A stretch of 64,000 nucleotides of DNA from SZAS-7 sp964514655 (lineage in GTDB: Bacteria; Chlamydiota; Chlamydiia; Chlamydiales; FEN-1388). The stretch covers positions 1 through 64,000 of the forward strand of contig CAZEQY010000005.1 of NCBI GenBank assembly GCA_964514655.1, in the 5' to 3' direction. Within the stretch, counting starts at the first letter, position 1. Every line of letters begins with the position of its first letter. The position numbers and the translations under genes were made by a program. This document shows, piece by piece, positions 42,309-49,315 of the stretch. The notes under the pieces are model-generated. The model was not told the DNA's origin and ran no database searches. It was given only the letters and a program-made list of their open reading frames with translations.

Positions 42309-42851
42309 ATGTATATCGACAAACTCACTTCGGCAGCATCTTATATAAAGGGCGCTCTTGCGGCTCTTCCGGCGGCAGTTACAAAACAAGTAACGGACAA
42401 CGTGGCATGGGTTGCAAGTACATTTTTGCAAAATTCCGCCAATAGCTACTGCCTTGCCCCGCCAGGATCACAATTTACAAGTAATTTAACATGTAGTACC
42501 CCTGAAATTGCAGTTCGAGAGTTTACATTACTTATGCAAAACTGTAGTGCCGTGCGGGTCACCGGAGAATTCTGCAAAGACCTGCTTAAAAAAATAACAT
42601 ATGGGGATGGTGCATGCACTCTAGCGTACAACGACCCCATATACGCCTGTTTTGACAGTATCCTAAACGCGACAGTTCCCAGTAGTCCACTGCCTAACAC
42701 ATCATCAGTCAACGAAATTATCATAGGCTCGGCGTTGGGCGGTGCGTTGGTACTCAGTGTAGTAGTGGTAGTCGCTTGCGCCTACAACCACGAAAAAATC
42801 GCTAGGTGTTGCCGAGGCCTCCGCAAAGGAAGCTATGGGGAGATTGTATAG
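42309..42851 (+). CDS. Single-pass membrane protein with Cys-containing N-terminal region
   Basis: Not recognised. The 180-aa protein has an N-terminal region of about 135 residues with six cysteines (for example NSYCLAPPG, LTCSTPE, QNCSAVR, GEFCKDLL, DGACTL, YACFDS). One membrane helix follows (residues 138-155, EIIIGSALGGALVLSVVVVV), then a short basic, Cys-containing tail (NHEKIARCCRGLRKGSYGEIV). The layout resembles a eukaryotic type I membrane protein but has no cleavable signal. It could be an inclusion-membrane or host-membrane protein delivered by secretion; that is a guess. No strong ribosome site precedes the ATG. Confidence 0.45.
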   Translation: MYIDKLTSAASYIKGALAALPAAVTKQVTDNVAWVASTFLQNSANSYCLAPPGSQFTSNLTCSTPEIAVREFTLLMQNCSAVRVTGEFCKDLLKKITYGDGACTLAYNDPIYACFDSILNATVPSSPLPNTSSVNEIIIGSALGGALVLSVVVVVACAYNHEKIARCCRGLRKGSYGEIV

Positions 42852-42863
42852 GCAAAGGTGAGT

Positions 42864-43098
42864 ATGAACAAAATAAAGAAATTAGCACGAGAACAAAGCA
42901 TTCTAATTTTTTTATGACGGCCCTGTGACAAATGAAAATGAGTCTGAAAGTCGGCAAGTGGCAGCAAAAATGCAAGAAGATTTTCCAGCAAATGCTATAA
43001 CCGTAAGGTGTTTACAGGTAGATTATCCGAATGATTTCCCAAAACAAGAAGGAACAAATTCAACTTGGCTTTACGCACGTAAAGAACCAAGGGAATAG
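42864..43098 (+). pseudogene. Small ORF broken by a frameshift at a T run
   Basis: An ATG at 42864 with AAAGGTGAG before it opens MNKIKKLAREQSILIFL and stops right after a run of seven T. Adding one T lets the frame continue as FYDGPVTNENESES...AAKMQEDFPAN...STWLYARKEPRE to TAG at 43096-43098. The total length is one base off a multiple of three. The protein would be about 78 residues, of unknown function. It may be a decaying gene, a phase-variable gene or a base-calling slip. The rest of the 283-base gap up to the VapC gene shows only a 14-codon ORF (MDILEDYEQ), which I do not count. Confidence 0.4.
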
Positions 43099-43134
43099 GT
43101 TTTAACATGGACATTCTTGAGGATTATGAACAAA

Positions 43135-43551
43135 TTATTCCCAGGGGTTAATGAGGGGGATTTTGGTGGGCTGAAAATCTTTTACGTTGCGGGTGACGCA
43201 AGATAAGCCGTGAGATTTTGCGGTAGCTGCAATGTACAAATCCTGTACGCCCACAATATGGCCTTTCTTAAGTAGGCTTGAATTTAGGTAAGCCCATTCT
43301 TTTGCGACATGATCGTCAATTGGTAGTATGCGGTCTTTAAAGCGAGAATAGACTTCGCCAAACAACCAATTTTCTAAATCTTTTTTCTTTTTAGAAGGGG
43401 GTAGGCGTTCAATGCCATCGAGCAGTTCAGCAATTGTGATAACTGAGATAAAAAAGAGCTCTTGGTCGATGCTCTCAAACCAGCTTCTCACGTTATCAGG
43501 AACGCTTTTTCGTAGTTCACTTATAACACAGGTGTCTAACAGGTAACTCAT
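43135..43551 (-). CDS. vapC: VapC-type PIN-domain toxin (pair 2)
   Basis: The 138-aa PIN domain starts MSYLLDTCVISELRKSVPD with Asp6 and has AELLDGIERLP with the second acidic residue. LPIDDHVAKEWAYLN follows, as in FitB-like and VapC toxins, and then GVQDLYIAATAKSHG with the third acidic position and VTRNVKDF at the end. The acidic set appears complete, so ribonuclease activity is expected. It overlaps the antitoxin stop by 4 bases (ATGA), the normal toxin-antitoxin arrangement. It differs enough from the first VapC in the window (29012-29395) to be an independent acquisition, not a duplicate. Confidence 0.88.
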   Translation of the reverse strand: MSYLLDTCVISELRKSVPDNVRSWFESIDQELFFISVITIAELLDGIERLPPSKKKKDLENWLFGEVYSRFKDRILPIDDHVAKEWAYLNSSLLKKGHIVGVQDLYIAATAKSHGLSCVTRNVKDFQPTKIPLINPWE

Positions 43552-43820
43552 AATTCAACCGATCTGGGCAAATCTTTACGTCTTTCTATCTGTAGATCGA
43601 CATCTCTATGCGGTGATCTTTGAAAAAAGTTGACAAGACTTTCTCGAGATTGGGTGAGCTTATGATAATCTTTATCTGAAATTATCCAGCATGTTGCTTG
43701 ACCCCGATGAGTAACCATTTGAGGACCATCGGCGTTTGCAAGGCGAACTACCTCACTGAACTTTTGCTTTGCTTCCTGGACTTGCCAGGTATTATCACTG
43801 TGGTGATGGTGCTGATGCAT
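43548..43820 (-). CDS. Phd/YefM-type antitoxin with His-rich N-terminus
   Basis: The 90-aa protein has the Phd/YefM pattern: TWQVQEAKQKFSEVVRLANADGPQMVTHRGQ, here named only by its parts WQVQEAKQKFSEVV and DGPQMVTHRGQ. The latter corresponds to the 'GP..vtr.g.pvavl' strand of the DNA-binding domain. The C-terminal third (SPHRDVDLQIERRKDLPRS) should bind and inhibit VapC. The first ten residues are MHQHHHHSDN, an unusual natural His cluster that might bind metal. AGGAGG precedes the ATG with good spacing. It is first in the operon and probably autoregulates it. Confidence 0.85.
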   Translation of the reverse strand: MHQHHHHSDNTWQVQEAKQKFSEVVRLANADGPQMVTHRGQATCWIISDKDYHKLTQSRESLVNFFQRSPHRDVDLQIERRKDLPRSVEL

Positions 43821-43895
43821 ATTTCCTCCTGCCTAGGCTGTCTAGACATATTCTACCAGATATTGATATATAGGTCAACGGTCAAGATTTTTATC

Positions 43896-44204
43896 CTATA
43901 GATACTTTTTGGGCTTAATTTGTGATGGATCAATTGCAAATTGGACCTTACGTTGTTCGATAATCATTTTGGTAAGTTGATCAGCAGTAGTTGATGTGCC
44001 TGGTTTTAAGTTAATACCCAATTTTTTTAATACTTGCCTGAGTACTTCAGGTCCATAAATTACTGCAGTTTCGACAAATTGGCGAACTTTTTGAGCACTG
44101 CCTTCTTGCTTAGCTTCTTGTATTTTGCTGCAGATCTCTTCGACTGTAAAGGGGCGTGATCCTTGCTCTTCAGGTAGAGGAACTGATTCTGGGATACTAT
44201 TCAT
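43896..44204 (-). CDS. Small hypothetical protein
   Basis: Not recognised. The 102-aa protein is soluble and mainly helical, with an acidic, Pro-rich start (PESVPLPEEQG) and a basic end (IKPKKYL). The centre has helices TVEEICSKIQEAKQEG and VRQFVETAVIYGPEVLRQVL. There is no signal peptide or Cys. It lies on the same strand as the next gene (44282-44851) with a 77-base gap, so they may be one unit. GGAGAT lies before the start codon. Confidence 0.5.
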   Translation of the reverse strand: MNSIPESVPLPEEQGSRPFTVEEICSKIQEAKQEGSAQKVRQFVETAVIYGPEVLRQVLKKLGINLKPGTSTTADQLTKMIIEQRKVQFAIDPSQIKPKKYL

Positions 44205-44281
44205 TGCTAAATCTCCTATTTTGGGTGGTTTAGGAATTCTATCTTACACCCTTGCTCTCTCGTAACGTCTGATAATAGATG

Positions 44282-44845
44282 TTATGTTGCTTTGCGGCCA
44301 GATAGCTTCTCTGCGATCTCTCTGTACTGTGGGTCGGCTCTTCGGATGTTGATTTTGGCGTATCTTGGCTCTTTCCAGTCGTCTGCTTTATTTAGCTCTT
44401 CTTCCAGCTTTGTTTTGAATTGATCGCTTATTTTTACGTGATTCTGGCCTGAGCTAACCCGTAGCTCCCTTGAATTTGTGATGCCTAAGGCTTCCATGGC
44501 AGCATTAAATTGTTTTTCTGATACATCGGCTTCTTTTCCCTCTTTTATAGGAGTTATTACCTCATCAAGGTAATGTTTTTTAAGCTCAGAAACCATGGTT
44601 CTAACGTCACCATCTTTTGCAATATTTTGCTCATTGCAAAATTTTGTAAGGCTTTCTTGATCAACGATATACGTTTTTCCGCCGAGGTTTAGCTGTGTGC
44701 CATCAAAGTTGCTTGCCAAAGCCTTGAAAAACGCTAATACTGGGTGAGCCTTGCCGTACTCCTCAAGGTCAATAGCTTTTACGCCTGCTTGTTGGTGGAC
44801 AGTTTTCATGTCTGAAAATAGTGTTACATCATAGGAAATTGACAT
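44282..44845 (-). CDS. Hypothetical protein
   Basis: Not recognised. The 187-aa soluble protein contains ALASNFDGTQLNLGGKTYIV and a C-terminal charged segment KINIRRADPQYREIAEKLSG. Two ATGs lie 6 bases apart. The ribosome site AGGAGG abuts the first, so the second (44845, MSISYDV) has the correct spacing and is chosen. No membrane segment or signal peptide is present. It and the smaller gene downstream diverge from the ABC-F gene. Confidence 0.55.
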   Translation of the reverse strand: MSISYDVTLFSDMKTVHQQAGVKAIDLEEYGKAHPVLAFFKALASNFDGTQLNLGGKTYIVDQESLTKFCNEQNIAKDGDVRTMVSELKKHYLDEVITPIKEGKEADVSEKQFNAAMEALGITNSRELRVSSGQNHVKISDQFKTKLEEELNKADDWKEPRYAKINIRRADPQYREIAEKLSGRKAT

Positions 44846-44970
44846 ATACATCCTCCTCTATAATTACCTAATAATATTTATAAACTATTATTGAATTTAT
44901 TGCAAACTTAAGATGGACCGTAATCCCCGTTGATGCATTACCTGCTGTTCTGATAAAGTATCTGCTTTAT

Positions 44971-46776
44971 ATGATCCAGTTTGAAGATGTTACAAAGGCC
45001 TATGGTGGCCAGTTAGTTATAGAGCATGTGAGCTTTGCTTTGGCAAGTCGCGAGCGCCTTGCCCTTGTTGGTAGAAATGGTGCAGGCAAGACTACCCTCT
45101 TTCGGCTTATTATGGGGATTGAAGAGCCTGATGAGGGCAAGATTCGGCTGCCAAAAGGCTACAAAGTAGGCATGCTGGAGCAGCACATTCACTTTACAAA
45201 AGAGACAGTGCTTGATGAAGCCTGTCTTGGGCTTAGCCACGAAGAAAAAGATAATGTCTATAAGGCTGAAAGCATTTTATTTGGCCTTGGCTTTCAAAAA
45301 GATGACCTTGCAAAGTCGCCTTCGCTATTTTCTGGTGGCTATCACCTGCGGCTACATCTTGCAAAGCTTTTACTTTCTCAGCCAGACTGTTTGCTACTAG
45401 ATGAGCCTACAAACTATCTTGATATCTTGTCTATACGGTGGCTTGGGCAGTTTTTGCGCAATTGGCCGGGCGAGCTTATTATGATCTCCCACGATAGACA
45501 GTTTTTAGATAGTGTTTGTACGCACACAGTTGGTATTCATAGAAAAGGCATTAAAAAGGTTCAGGGACCAACTGAAAAGCTTTTTGAGCAGCTTGCACTC
45601 GAAGAAGAGGTCTACGAAAAGACGCGCGTTGCTCTAGAAAAAAAGAAGGCTCACCTTCAGTCGTTTATAGACCGCTTTGGGGCAAAAAACACAAAAGCAG
45701 CTCAAGCTCAAGCTCGCCAAAAAGCGATAAATAGACTTCCCTCACTCTCAGCGTTATGTTCTATAGATAATCTTAGCTTTAGCTTTCCAGCTGCTCACAC
45801 AAATTCTAAAGTTCTGCTTAAGGTAAATGAGCTGTCGTTTGGCTACACAACTCCCCTCATCCAAAACTTTTCGCTAGAACTTGAAAAAGATGCGCGACTT
45901 GGCATCATCGGCAAAAACGGCAAGGGAAAGTCCACGCTGCTACGCCTTTTTCTTGGCGATCTTACGCCGGTAAGCGGCACAATAACGCTTACCTCAGGTA
46001 TTACCGTGGGCTACTTTGGTCAAAGCCATATTGAGCGTCTGCACCTTGACAATACGGTGATGGATGAAATACGCGCCGCAAATCCAAACCTCAGCCAGCA
46101 AGATGCCCGCAGCATTGCCGGCAAGATGATGTTTACGCAAGATCGCTCAGAAAAAAAGATAGGTGTGCTCTCTGGTGGCGAGAGAAGCCGCGTTGTTCTT
46201 GGCAAGCTTTTAGCAAAGCCATGTCATATGCTGCTTCTAGATGAGCCCACAAATCACCTTGACGTTGAGTCGATGGAAGCCTTTATGGATGCGCTAGAAG
46301 AGTTTGAAGGTGCTGTATGTATTGTTACCCACTCTGAGCTTGTACTAGAAAGACTTGCCACAAAGCTTATTGTCTTTCAAAATAACACCCAGCAGCTATT
46401 TTTGGGCGGCTACGATGAGTTTTTGCAAAAAGGTGGCTGGCAAGAAGAAGTAGAGACTCAAGAAAAAGCTCCTCGTCTACAAAAAGAAGCAAAAAGAGAG
46501 CGTGCAGAACTTGTTAACGAACGCTCGCGCGCCCTAAAGCCACATACAAAAAAGCAAGAAGAGCTAGAAGGGCGCATCATAAAGAGCGAAGAAGAAGTGG
46601 CAGAGTTTAATACACAGCTTCTACAGGCTGTTCAGGAAGGTAAATCTAGCGCTATTGGCGAGTTGTCAAAATCCATTAAGGAGCGGCAAAATTTGATTGA
46701 TCAACTTTTTGTCGAGCTTGAAGAAGTTTCTAATAAAATCGAAGAAATCAAGCAGCAATATCAGGCCCGACTTTAA
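44971..46776 (+). CDS. ABC-F family ATPase (Uup/EttA-like)
   Basis: The 601-aa protein has two ATPase domains on one chain and no membrane segments, which defines the ABC-F class of ribosome-associated translation factors. Domain 1 has Walker A GRNGAGKTT (34-42), signature FSGGYHLRLHLAK and Walker B CLLLDEPTNYLD. The basic linker (about 210-250, KKKAHLQSFIDRFGAKNTK) is the P-site tRNA interaction region. Domain 2 has GKNGKGKST, signature LSGGERSRVVLGK and MLLLDEPTNHLD. A C-terminal coiled coil (about 510-601, RIIKSEEEVAEFNTQLL) matches Uup-type members. It likely relieves ribosome stalling or aids assembly. No clear ribosome site precedes the ATG. Confidence 0.92.
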   Translation: MIQFEDVTKAYGGQLVIEHVSFALASRERLALVGRNGAGKTTLFRLIMGIEEPDEGKIRLPKGYKVGMLEQHIHFTKETVLDEACLGLSHEEKDNVYKAESILFGLGFQKDDLAKSPSLFSGGYHLRLHLAKLLLSQPDCLLLDEPTNYLDILSIRWLGQFLRNWPGELIMISHDRQFLDSVCTHTVGIHRKGIKKVQGPTEKLFEQLALEEEVYEKTRVALEKKKAHLQSFIDRFGAKNTKAAQAQARQKAINRLPSLSALCSIDNLSFSFPAAHTNSKVLLKVNELSFGYTTPLIQNFSLELEKDARLGIIGKNGKGKSTLLRLFLGDLTPVSGTITLTSGITVGYFGQSHIERLHLDNTVMDEIRAANPNLSQQDARSIAGKMMFTQDRSEKKIGVLSGGERSRVVLGKLLAKPCHMLLLDEPTNHLDVESMEAFMDALEEFEGAVCIVTHSELVLERLATKLIVFQNNTQQLFLGGYDEFLQKGGWQEEVETQEKAPRLQKEAKRERAELVNERSRALKPHTKKQEELEGRIIKSEEEVAEFNTQLLQAVQEGKSSAIGELSKSIKERQNLIDQLFVELEEVSNKIEEIKQQYQARL

Positions 46777-46841
46777 GTATTGATTTTTTGATTGTGAAAA
46801 ATCGCAAAAGTTGTCATAGATGTTTCATACAGGAGAAGACT

Positions 46842-47390
46842 ATGAAACGACTGACCTTTTTGGAAAAGACAAAAGAGCTGACACTGAATCTTGAGCGATA
46901 TGACACAGTTACCTTATTTGAGATTAGCCAGCTGTATGGATCTTCACTTGCTGCATTTTTAATTTTTATCCTGAGTCTGCCCTTGTGGATATTTTCTACC
47001 CAATTGGTTGCTTTGCCATTAGCCTTTTGTATTATTGCACTTGCAAGCTTGTTGTTTTTTGATGAACGCGTCTGGCTTTTGGATTCGCTGAAACGAAAAA
47101 AAATTGCCTCAAGCACATTAAGTAAATGGGTTAGAGTTCTTACAACTTGCCTAGAACAGCTTCGCGCGTGGATTGCTAAAGCACCTTTTTACGATCAGTA
47201 TAGTAGAATCTTTCGCATCGTGAATCCTGTTCTACTCATAATTGCAGCTTTTCAGGTAGGATTTATTCAAAGTCCGCACACAAGCACTTGTACGGTGCTT
47301 TCTCTATCCCTTATCTCGTTAGGGTCATTTTCTGATGATGGCTACATCTGCCTAGCAGGTTATCTAGCGTTCTTATTTGGGCTGACCTAG
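46842..47390 (+). CDS. ExoD-family membrane protein
   Basis: The 182-aa protein matches ExoD-type proteins. A start FLEKTKELTLNLERYDTVTLFEISQLYG corresponds to the cytosolic helix pair (key parts LERYDTVTLFEIS). SLAAFLIFILSLPLWIFSTQ then forms the first membrane helix, followed by AFCIIALASLLFF and a conserved W (VWLLDSLKRKKI). A last hydrophobic hairpin ends the protein. ExoD affects exopolysaccharide production in rhizobia, but its mechanism is unknown. GGAGA lies 6 bases before the chosen ATG, so the longer upstream frame is rejected. Its end overlaps the methyltransferase gene tail to tail by 18 bases. Confidence 0.7.
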   Translation: MKRLTFLEKTKELTLNLERYDTVTLFEISQLYGSSLAAFLIFILSLPLWIFSTQLVALPLAFCIIALASLLFFDERVWLLDSLKRKKIASSTLSKWVRVLTTCLEQLRAWIAKAPFYDQYSRIFRIVNPVLLIIAAFQVGFIQSPHTSTCTVLSLSLISLGSFSDDGYICLAGYLAFLFGLT

Positions 47391-48518
47391 TAATCGTTCA
47401 AGGGCGATTGAGACGCCTAGGGATGATTTTAGGGCTTTATATGCTTCCCAGTTTGGTTGGGGGGCATTTTTTTTGCGCCTTGCACGTATGAGAAGGTTTT
47501 TTGGCGTATGCTCAGGGTCTACAAATTCTATAAGGTCTACAGAGTAGCCAAGCTGATTTAAGATCTCGGCTCTAAGGGCATCTGTAACAAGGGCTGAAAA
47601 GCGTTCTTTTAAAAGACCATGTTCAAGAAGTAGTGGAAAGCTCTCTTTTTTTATTTGGCTTGCAATTTCATGCTGGCAGCATGGGGCTACAAGTATTACT
47701 TCCGCCTGAAGTTGTATAGCTTTAGCAAGTGCTGCATCTGTTGCCGTGTCGCAGGCATGTAGGGCAAGGACTAAATCAACTGGCCCTTTATGGGTGTATT
47801 CTTCGATCCGCATCTCTTTAAAGTGCAGATTTTTGGCGTTTAGTGCCTCTTTTAGTACCTCGCATTTTTCTATGACATCACGGCGAGCATCAATGCCAAT
47901 AATCTGGGCATGTTCTAGCATGCTATAGAGGGCAAAGGTGAGATAGGCTTTTCCACAGCCAAAGTCTATTACAAAGGGGTGTGAAGAGAGGTCTTGGCGT
48001 ATATCGCTCACAATCTCTAAAAAGCGGTTTATCTGCTTAAATTTATCATACTTTTCCCGTAGTACCCTCCCCTCTTTGGACTGAATGCCAAGAGCAATCA
48101 GTACTTCTGAAGGCTGTTTTTCAGGAAGCTCATAGTTTTTTGCCCTATTGTGAGCAAGATCCTGCAAAAAGACCTTTTTGTGGGTTGTTGTTTTGTAGGA
48201 GGTTGTCTTATCTTCTATGTGGCAATGGATTTCGTCGCCGATAAAGCGGACAAGGCTTTGAGTAAAGGTCCCAAATGCCTTTATAAGTTCTGTCTTCAGC
48301 TCTTTTGGAGCTACATTTACGCTAAAGCTTTGCGTTTTAGTAAATGATTCTAGCTGATAGTGCAGGCTCTCTTTGATGGTAATGGGCCTGATGCGAACGC
48401 GTTTGATGAGTGATTGCTCTTCAGTGGGCGCGCTAAAGGCAATAAAGACAATAGCTGTAGGCTGCCTTTCTATGCGGTCAAGAAGCTCTTGTATAAACGT
48501 ATTTGTATCAACTTTCAT
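47373..48518 (-). CDS. Class I SAM-dependent methyltransferase (Methyltransf_32 type)
   Basis: The 381-aa protein has about 160 N-terminal residues of unclear role. A Rossmann methyltransferase domain follows, with motif I VIDFGCGKAYLTFAL, motif II IIGIDARRDVIEK, and then VDLVLALHACDTATDAAL and ILVAPCCQHEI. The 'ALHACDTATD...PCCQ' pair is the hallmark of the Methyltransf_32 family, which includes RNA-modifying enzymes in eukaryotes (for example the tRNA methyltransferase TRMT13 group). A nucleic-acid substrate is plausible but not shown. It converges with the ExoD-like gene and follows a small coiled-coil gene on the same strand by 28 bases. Confidence 0.85.
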   Translation of the reverse strand: MKVDTNTFIQELLDRIERQPTAIVFIAFSAPTEEQSLIKRVRIRPITIKESLHYQLESFTKTQSFSVNVAPKELKTELIKAFGTFTQSLVRFIGDEIHCHIEDKTTSYKTTTHKKVFLQDLAHNRAKNYELPEKQPSEVLIALGIQSKEGRVLREKYDKFKQINRFLEIVSDIRQDLSSHPFVIDFGCGKAYLTFALYSMLEHAQIIGIDARRDVIEKCEVLKEALNAKNLHFKEMRIEEYTHKGPVDLVLALHACDTATDAALAKAIQLQAEVILVAPCCQHEIASQIKKESFPLLLEHGLLKERFSALVTDALRAEILNQLGYSVDLIEFVDPEHTPKNLLIRARRKKNAPQPNWEAYKALKSSLGVSIALERLLGQPK

Positions 48519-48546
48519 GCCGAAGAGTGTAGCACGAAGTTGTTCT

Positions 48547-48906
48547 TTAATCTAGCTGTTCTTGCGTGGTTTTAGTTACCCTGGGCTTAAACTTGGTATC
48601 GCCAAGGCAGCTTGTAATGCGGTTAAATACCCCGACGAGCAGGTTTTGGTGTTCTCCAAGGCCTTGCTTAAAGGTGTCTGTATCGCGAATTTGTTCCATG
48701 ATAGTCCTAAAACCGGTTTTAACTTGATCTTCAAGACTCTCGTGTGATTTTTTCATTGCCGTTGTGAGCTGATTGGCTTCATGCTGGAGTTTGAGAATAA
48801 GGGTTTTGAGGTCTTCAGGGTTGACATTGCCTCTTCCTTGATCTATTGTAGACTTTAGTATCTCTAAATCAGTATAGGTTTGCTTTGCTATGGATTGTAC
48901 CTGCAT
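48547..48906 (-). CDS. Small coiled-coil protein
   Basis: Not recognised. The 119-aa protein is predicted to be almost all helix with heptad-like spacing (TLILKLQHEANQLTTAMKKS, then SLEDQVKTGFRTIMEQI). It has no signal peptide. Nine further codons upstream are open, but AAGGAG sits 6 bases before the ATG at 48906 (MQVQSIAKQ), which is therefore chosen. It precedes the methyltransferase gene by 28 bases and may be cotranscribed. A type III chaperone- or needle-like helical protein is conceivable but unsupported. Confidence 0.55.
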   Translation of the reverse strand: MQVQSIAKQTYTDLEILKSTIDQGRGNVNPEDLKTLILKLQHEANQLTTAMKKSHESLEDQVKTGFRTIMEQIRDTDTFKQGLGEHQNLLVGVFNRITSCLGDTKFKPRVTKTTQEQLD

Positions 48907-48970
48907 TCGGTTCTCCTTGTTTTTCTGATACATAAGGCATTATAGATATATTTTCAATAAAGATTTTATT

Positions 48971-49315
48971 ATGCAAGATTTAACTAAAAGAACGTGCGAG
49001 CCTTGCTTAAAAGGTACTCTCCCGTTACAAGCCCCAGAAATAGCCAAGCTCCTCCCCTCCATAGATAGTGAATGGAAGGCTGTGGACAACCATCACCTAG
49101 AGCGCGAGTTTCATTTTGTAAACTTTAAGCAGGCTCTAGACTTTACGGTTGCAATAGGTAGTATAGCAGAACAAGAGGGCCATCACCCCGACGTCTTGCT
49201 CAGCTGGGGCAAGGTTAGGGTGACACTCTTTACGCACAAGATTAAGGGCTTGTCGCTTAATGACTTTATAGTAGCTGCAAAGATTGATCTCTTACCCTAC
49301 AACGATGTTAAGTAG
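48971..49315 (+). CDS. phhB: Pterin-4a-carbinolamine dehydratase (PCD/DCoH family)
   Basis: The 114-aa protein is of normal size. It has the family signature: LEREFHFVNFKQALDFTVAI, then AEQEGHHPDVLLSWGKVRV with the two active-site histidines, then THKIKGLSLNDFIVAAKID. The enzyme dehydrates 4a-hydroxytetrahydropterin after aromatic amino-acid hydroxylation. Chlamydiae carry an unusual aromatic amino-acid hydroxylase in some lineages, so it could recycle that cofactor; no hydroxylase is visible in this window. The end overlaps leuS tail to tail by 24 bases. Confidence 0.9.
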   Translation: MQDLTKRTCEPCLKGTLPLQAPEIAKLLPSIDSEWKAVDNHHLEREFHFVNFKQALDFTVAIGSIAEQEGHHPDVLLSWGKVRVTLFTHKIKGLSLNDFIVAAKIDLLPYNDVK

